Below, in pieces: positions 63,967 through 64,000 of a stretch of DNA of 64,000 nucleotides. How positions within the stretch are numbered: position 1 is the stretch's first letter; each line of letters starts with the position of its first letter. The stretch comes from OMIW01 sp044235645 (GTDB lineage: Bacteria; Bdellovibrionota_C; UBA2361; OMIW01): positions 186,001 through 250,000 of the forward strand of contig JBIIHQ010000003.1 in NCBI GenBank assembly GCA_044235645.1, read 5' to 3'. The position numbers were made by a program, and so were the translations under genes. Below the pieces are notes generated by a model. That model did no database searches, was not told the origin of the DNA, and was given only the letters and a program-made list of their open reading frames with translations.

Positions 63967-64000
63967 AGTCCCTGCATCGGAGGTTTCCGGACTTGGAAGC

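Overview
The window is a gene-dense stretch of about 52-53% GC (estimated by eye) from a Gram-negative, respiring bacterium. Outer-envelope features (a lipoprotein signal, MotB, a lytic transglycosylase, a type III export protein, Tad secretion genes) and a complete alternative complex III operon suggest a lineage of 'deltaproteobacterial' grade such as Myxococcota, Bdellovibrionota or SAR324. No rRNA or other decisive marker is present, so this placement is a guess. No CRISPR array, prophage or complete insertion sequence was seen.

Layout. Positions 1-4.1 kb hold two large membrane proteins, the first cut by the window edge. Positions 4.1-11.2 kb are a mostly minus-strand housekeeping block (rpmF, plsX, fabG, acpP, nrdR, ribBA) that resembles a split fatty-acid cluster with leuC-leuD lying inside it on the opposite strand. 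alr (plus strand) follows. Positions 12.9-20.9 kb are a six-gene minus-strand operon, actABCDEF, encoding alternative complex III (quinol to cytochrome c or oxidase electron transfer). Positions 21.3-25.9 kb carry an adenosine-deaminase-family enzyme, a PP2C phosphatase fused to a cyclic-nucleotide-binding domain, and acetoacetyl-CoA synthetase. Positions 26-28.7 kb hold the 7-deazaguanine (queuosine precursor) genes, queF divergent from queC-queD-queE. Positions 28.8-43.6 kb are mixed metabolism and envelope: lytic transglycosylase, nadB, serC, a Gfo/Idh/MocA oxidoreductase, a small STN-like membrane protein, ribD, a GT-C-like membrane protein, an MFS transporter, an M3 peptidase and a ROK kinase. 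Positions 43.6-48 kb hold a lone response regulator, motA-motB, a long perfect-armed palindrome and a 5'-truncated cytochrome-like gene. Positions 48-55.2 kb form the protein quality-control block: clpX and lon on the minus strand, divergent from tig-clpP on the plus strand, with tRNA-Val and tRNA-Leu. Positions 55.2-64 kb are one minus-strand run: Tad ATPase and two Tad inner-membrane proteins, then a non-flagellar type III export gate protein (SctV family), a degenerate kinase-like membrane protein and a CxxS lipoprotein thioredoxin.

The most interesting signal is the last one: Tad platform genes directly followed by an SctV-type export gate and a pseudokinase in one apparent transcription unit. 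In Myxococcus xanthus, contact-dependent prey killing is known to need both a Tad-like apparatus (Kil) and a needle-less type III system. Here the two kinds of component are neighbours. Other points worth a second look are a RibBA whose RibB half has lost both catalytic histidines, a QueE with an unusual cysteine spacing, a possible pseudoknot ahead of alr, a multi-hairpin region between fabG and acpP, and the palindrome next to the truncated cytochrome-like gene.
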